Source: an uncultured Clostridia bacterium (GTDB lineage: Bacteria > Bacillota > Clostridia > Christensenellales > UBA3700). From it: a DNA stretch of 64,000 bases. The notes under the pieces are model-generated. The model was not told the DNA's origin. It made no database searches and saw nothing but the letters and a program-made list of their open reading frames with translations. Shown here piece after piece: positions 62,618-64,000 of the stretch; position 1 is the stretch's first letter; each line of letters opens with the position of its first letter. The position numbers and the translations under genes are program-made. The stretch covers positions 42,269-106,268 of the forward strand of contig CANSGN010000007.1 of NCBI GenBank assembly GCA_947646415.1, read 5' to 3'.

Positions 62618-64000
62618 ATGAAGAAAACCATAAAAAAATCGTATCTATTTATAGCAATGTTAACAGTAATGATTGTACTGCTTAGTAGTGTAATTATGGG
62701 CATTTTTATTTCTCCTAACAATGCTTACGCACTGTCGGATACAAGTTCGGCAGTAAAAGCAGGTAACGGTGCGGAACTTTGGGATGCGGATAAGGGCGTT
62801 TTTAACAACACAGTTATAGACGATTTGACAAGCAAATTATTTGGCAATGAAAACCCTGTGGAATATATTAAAAAATTTCAAGATACTCAAACAGGAGCTT
62901 ATGTAGTACCTGCGTCAATCATAAATAATAAGGTTGGGAATGTCGCTAACGGCATGGTTGTAACATTGGATTCAAAGGAGTGGATGGTAGCATCATTGAC
63001 TCTTGCCGATATTGATGGCAAAAATGATAATGTAATATTAACTCTTTATTTGGCTGATAATTTAGGTGCATCTTCATTTTATAATAACGGTAGTACGAGT
63101 AAGGGTAATAATGCTTATAGTAGAAGTATGATAAGAAATCATATTTTAATTAATTCTGATTGGAGTTTTTTTAACGAAAGCGTAAATAATGTATTTGTAA
63201 AGAATTTTTTAATTCAACCTAAATATATTGGGTATCAAAGAAATCAAAGTACGGTCGGACGGGCTGGCGGTAATACATTCCATTTTGCTAATGAAGCATT
63301 AGGTACATTAAGCAGCGATTGGTGCCCGGGAATTAATTATCAACCAACCGATACCTTTGATGACATAAATGGAGTAAGTCAAAGATACGATGCTTGGGGT
63401 AATGATTATATTTGGTTGCCATCTATAACAGAAACAGGTGCTAATGATTTTATGGATTCTTCGTCTATTTGGAAATTAAGCAGTAATCAACGAAAATCTA
63501 CTTCAAACAGTTCAAGATTACGTTCAGGTCTTGATGGTAGTTATTATAACGCTCATATCTTGAATGCCGATGGCAATAGAGACTATAGTGTTGTTACGAA
63601 TAGTAGCGGTGTAAGACCTGCTATACATTTAAACATTAGTTCATCTATAGAAACATTGAGCGCTCCTGAAGATTTAGAGACAACATATAATGAAAAAGAG
63701 CAAACAGTAAAAAGTATAGCAACTGCAACAAAAGCAGATTGGTATAACAAAGATATCTACGAGCATGCAGATAATTACATTAATATCACATACTCAAATG
63801 GTGCAAATTATGTAAAAGACGCAGGCGAATATTGGGCAAGAATAGAGATTACTCAAAACTATATAAATGCTGTTTATGAACAAGTAGAAAATGAAGGTTT
63901 ACAAAATGGTTGGACACAAGATTTTATTGATAAATTAAAAACTATACGAAAGCCAAGATTTAGAGGGACTGCGGATACCACAGATAGCGACCATTTGGAA
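62618..64000 (+). CDS. Exported surface protein, DUF6273-like, cut by the right edge
   Basis: Open frame of 461 residues running off the window. AGGAG lies 9 bases before the ATG. Residues 1-39 form a signal peptide (MKKTIKKSYLF, hydrophobic core, NNAYA cleavage site). Residues about 90-345 look like a DUF6273-type domain: VTLDSKEWMVASL, SMIRNHILINSDW, DYIWLPSITETG, SSRLRSGLDGSYYNAHILNADG and the closing SSGVRPAIHLN. After that, Ig-like beta repeats start (YNEKEQTVKSI, YINITYSNGANYVKDAGEYWARIEI). It is driven by cassette C, shared with the two dockerin proteins, so it may also end in an attachment domain beyond the edge. Confidence 0.8.
   Translation, partial: MKKTIKKSYLFIAMLTVMIVLLSSVIMGIFISPNNAYALSDTSSAVKAGNGAELWDADKGVFNNTVIDDLTSKLFGNENPVEYIKKFQDTQTGAYVVPASIINNKVGNVANGMVVTLDSKEWMVASLTLADIDGKNDNVILTLYLADNLGASSFYNNGSTSKGNNAYSRSMIRNHILINSDWSFFNESVNNVFVKNFLIQPKYIGYQRNQSTVGRAGGNTFHFANEALGTLSSDWCPGINYQPTDTFDDINGVSQRYDAWGNDYIWLPSITETGANDFMDSSSIWKLSSNQRKSTSNSSRLRSGLDGSYYNAHILNADGNRDYSVVTNSSGVRPAIHLNISSSIETLSAPEDLETTYNEKEQTVKSIATATKADWYNKDIYEHADNYINITYSNGANYVKDAGEYWARIEITQNYINAVYEQVENEGLQNGWTQDFIDKLKTIRKPRFRGTADTTDSDHLE

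Overview
The window is AT-rich bacterial DNA that looks like an anaerobic, Gram-positive-type Clostridia (Firmicutes/Bacillota). Supporting this are the complete [FeFe]-hydrogenase maturation set hydE-hydG-hydF, formate-tetrahydrofolate ligase, a type III glutamine synthetase, two ECF-transporter loci, dockerin-bearing surface proteins, many lipoprotein signals, AGGAG-type ribosome binding sites and sigma-A-like promoters. An uncultured gut clostridial lineage is my inference; no rRNA, tRNA or other taxonomic marker is present. No CRISPR array, insertion sequence or prophage was seen.

Layout. 1-4.1 kb: a partial gene, then a DUF4430 lipoprotein and a full ECF transporter (T, fused A-A', S). 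4.2-9.6 kb: a 2-hydroxyacid dehydrogenase, trmB and hydEGF. 9.8-16.9 kb: an unknown membrane protein, a large beta-helix/dockerin surface protein, a sulfatase and an M28 peptidase lipoprotein. 17.3-27.6 kb: mostly housekeeping (redox-disulfide protein, fhs, glnS, a PanT-like S component with coaX, hom, guaA) with two small XRE regulators and a SLOG-like gene between. 28-31.6 kb: a second beta-helix/dockerin protein, an unknown protein and a 42-residue small gene. 31.8-39.4 kb: an FtsX-type permease pair without an ATPase, a LysR regulator beside type III glutamine synthetase, and a short alaS. 39.5-43.5 kb: accessory island with an AAA-ATPase/RloB defence-like pair bracketed by identical terminators, three near-identical XRE repressors and two small Cys4 proteins. 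43.7-57.6 kb: GH36 and GH3 glycosidases, two large surface proteins, a candidate structured RNA and guaB. 57.6-64 kb: two long palindromes, a MacB-like ABC transporter and the start of a third exported protein.

How parts connect. Three exported-protein genes (13.6 kb minus, 28.0 kb plus, 62.6 kb plus) are each preceded by a homologous 340-370 bp control cassette: an insulating terminator, a conserved block, then two copies of the palindrome GTACATAGA-N9/10-TCTATGTAC set 150-151 bp apart. This suggests one dispersed regulon for surface proteins and is the most interesting signal here. Other unusual points: a GMP synthase whose glutaminase domain has lost the whole active-site region; an alanyl-tRNA synthetase of 595 residues without the C-terminal domain; a TrmB with Cys in place of the motif Asp; an XRE/Cys4 island with paired operators exactly 29 bp apart; a GH3 enzyme with a long coiled-coil tail; and a non-coding region with an 11-G tract, GC-rich patches and two perfect DnaA-box matches.
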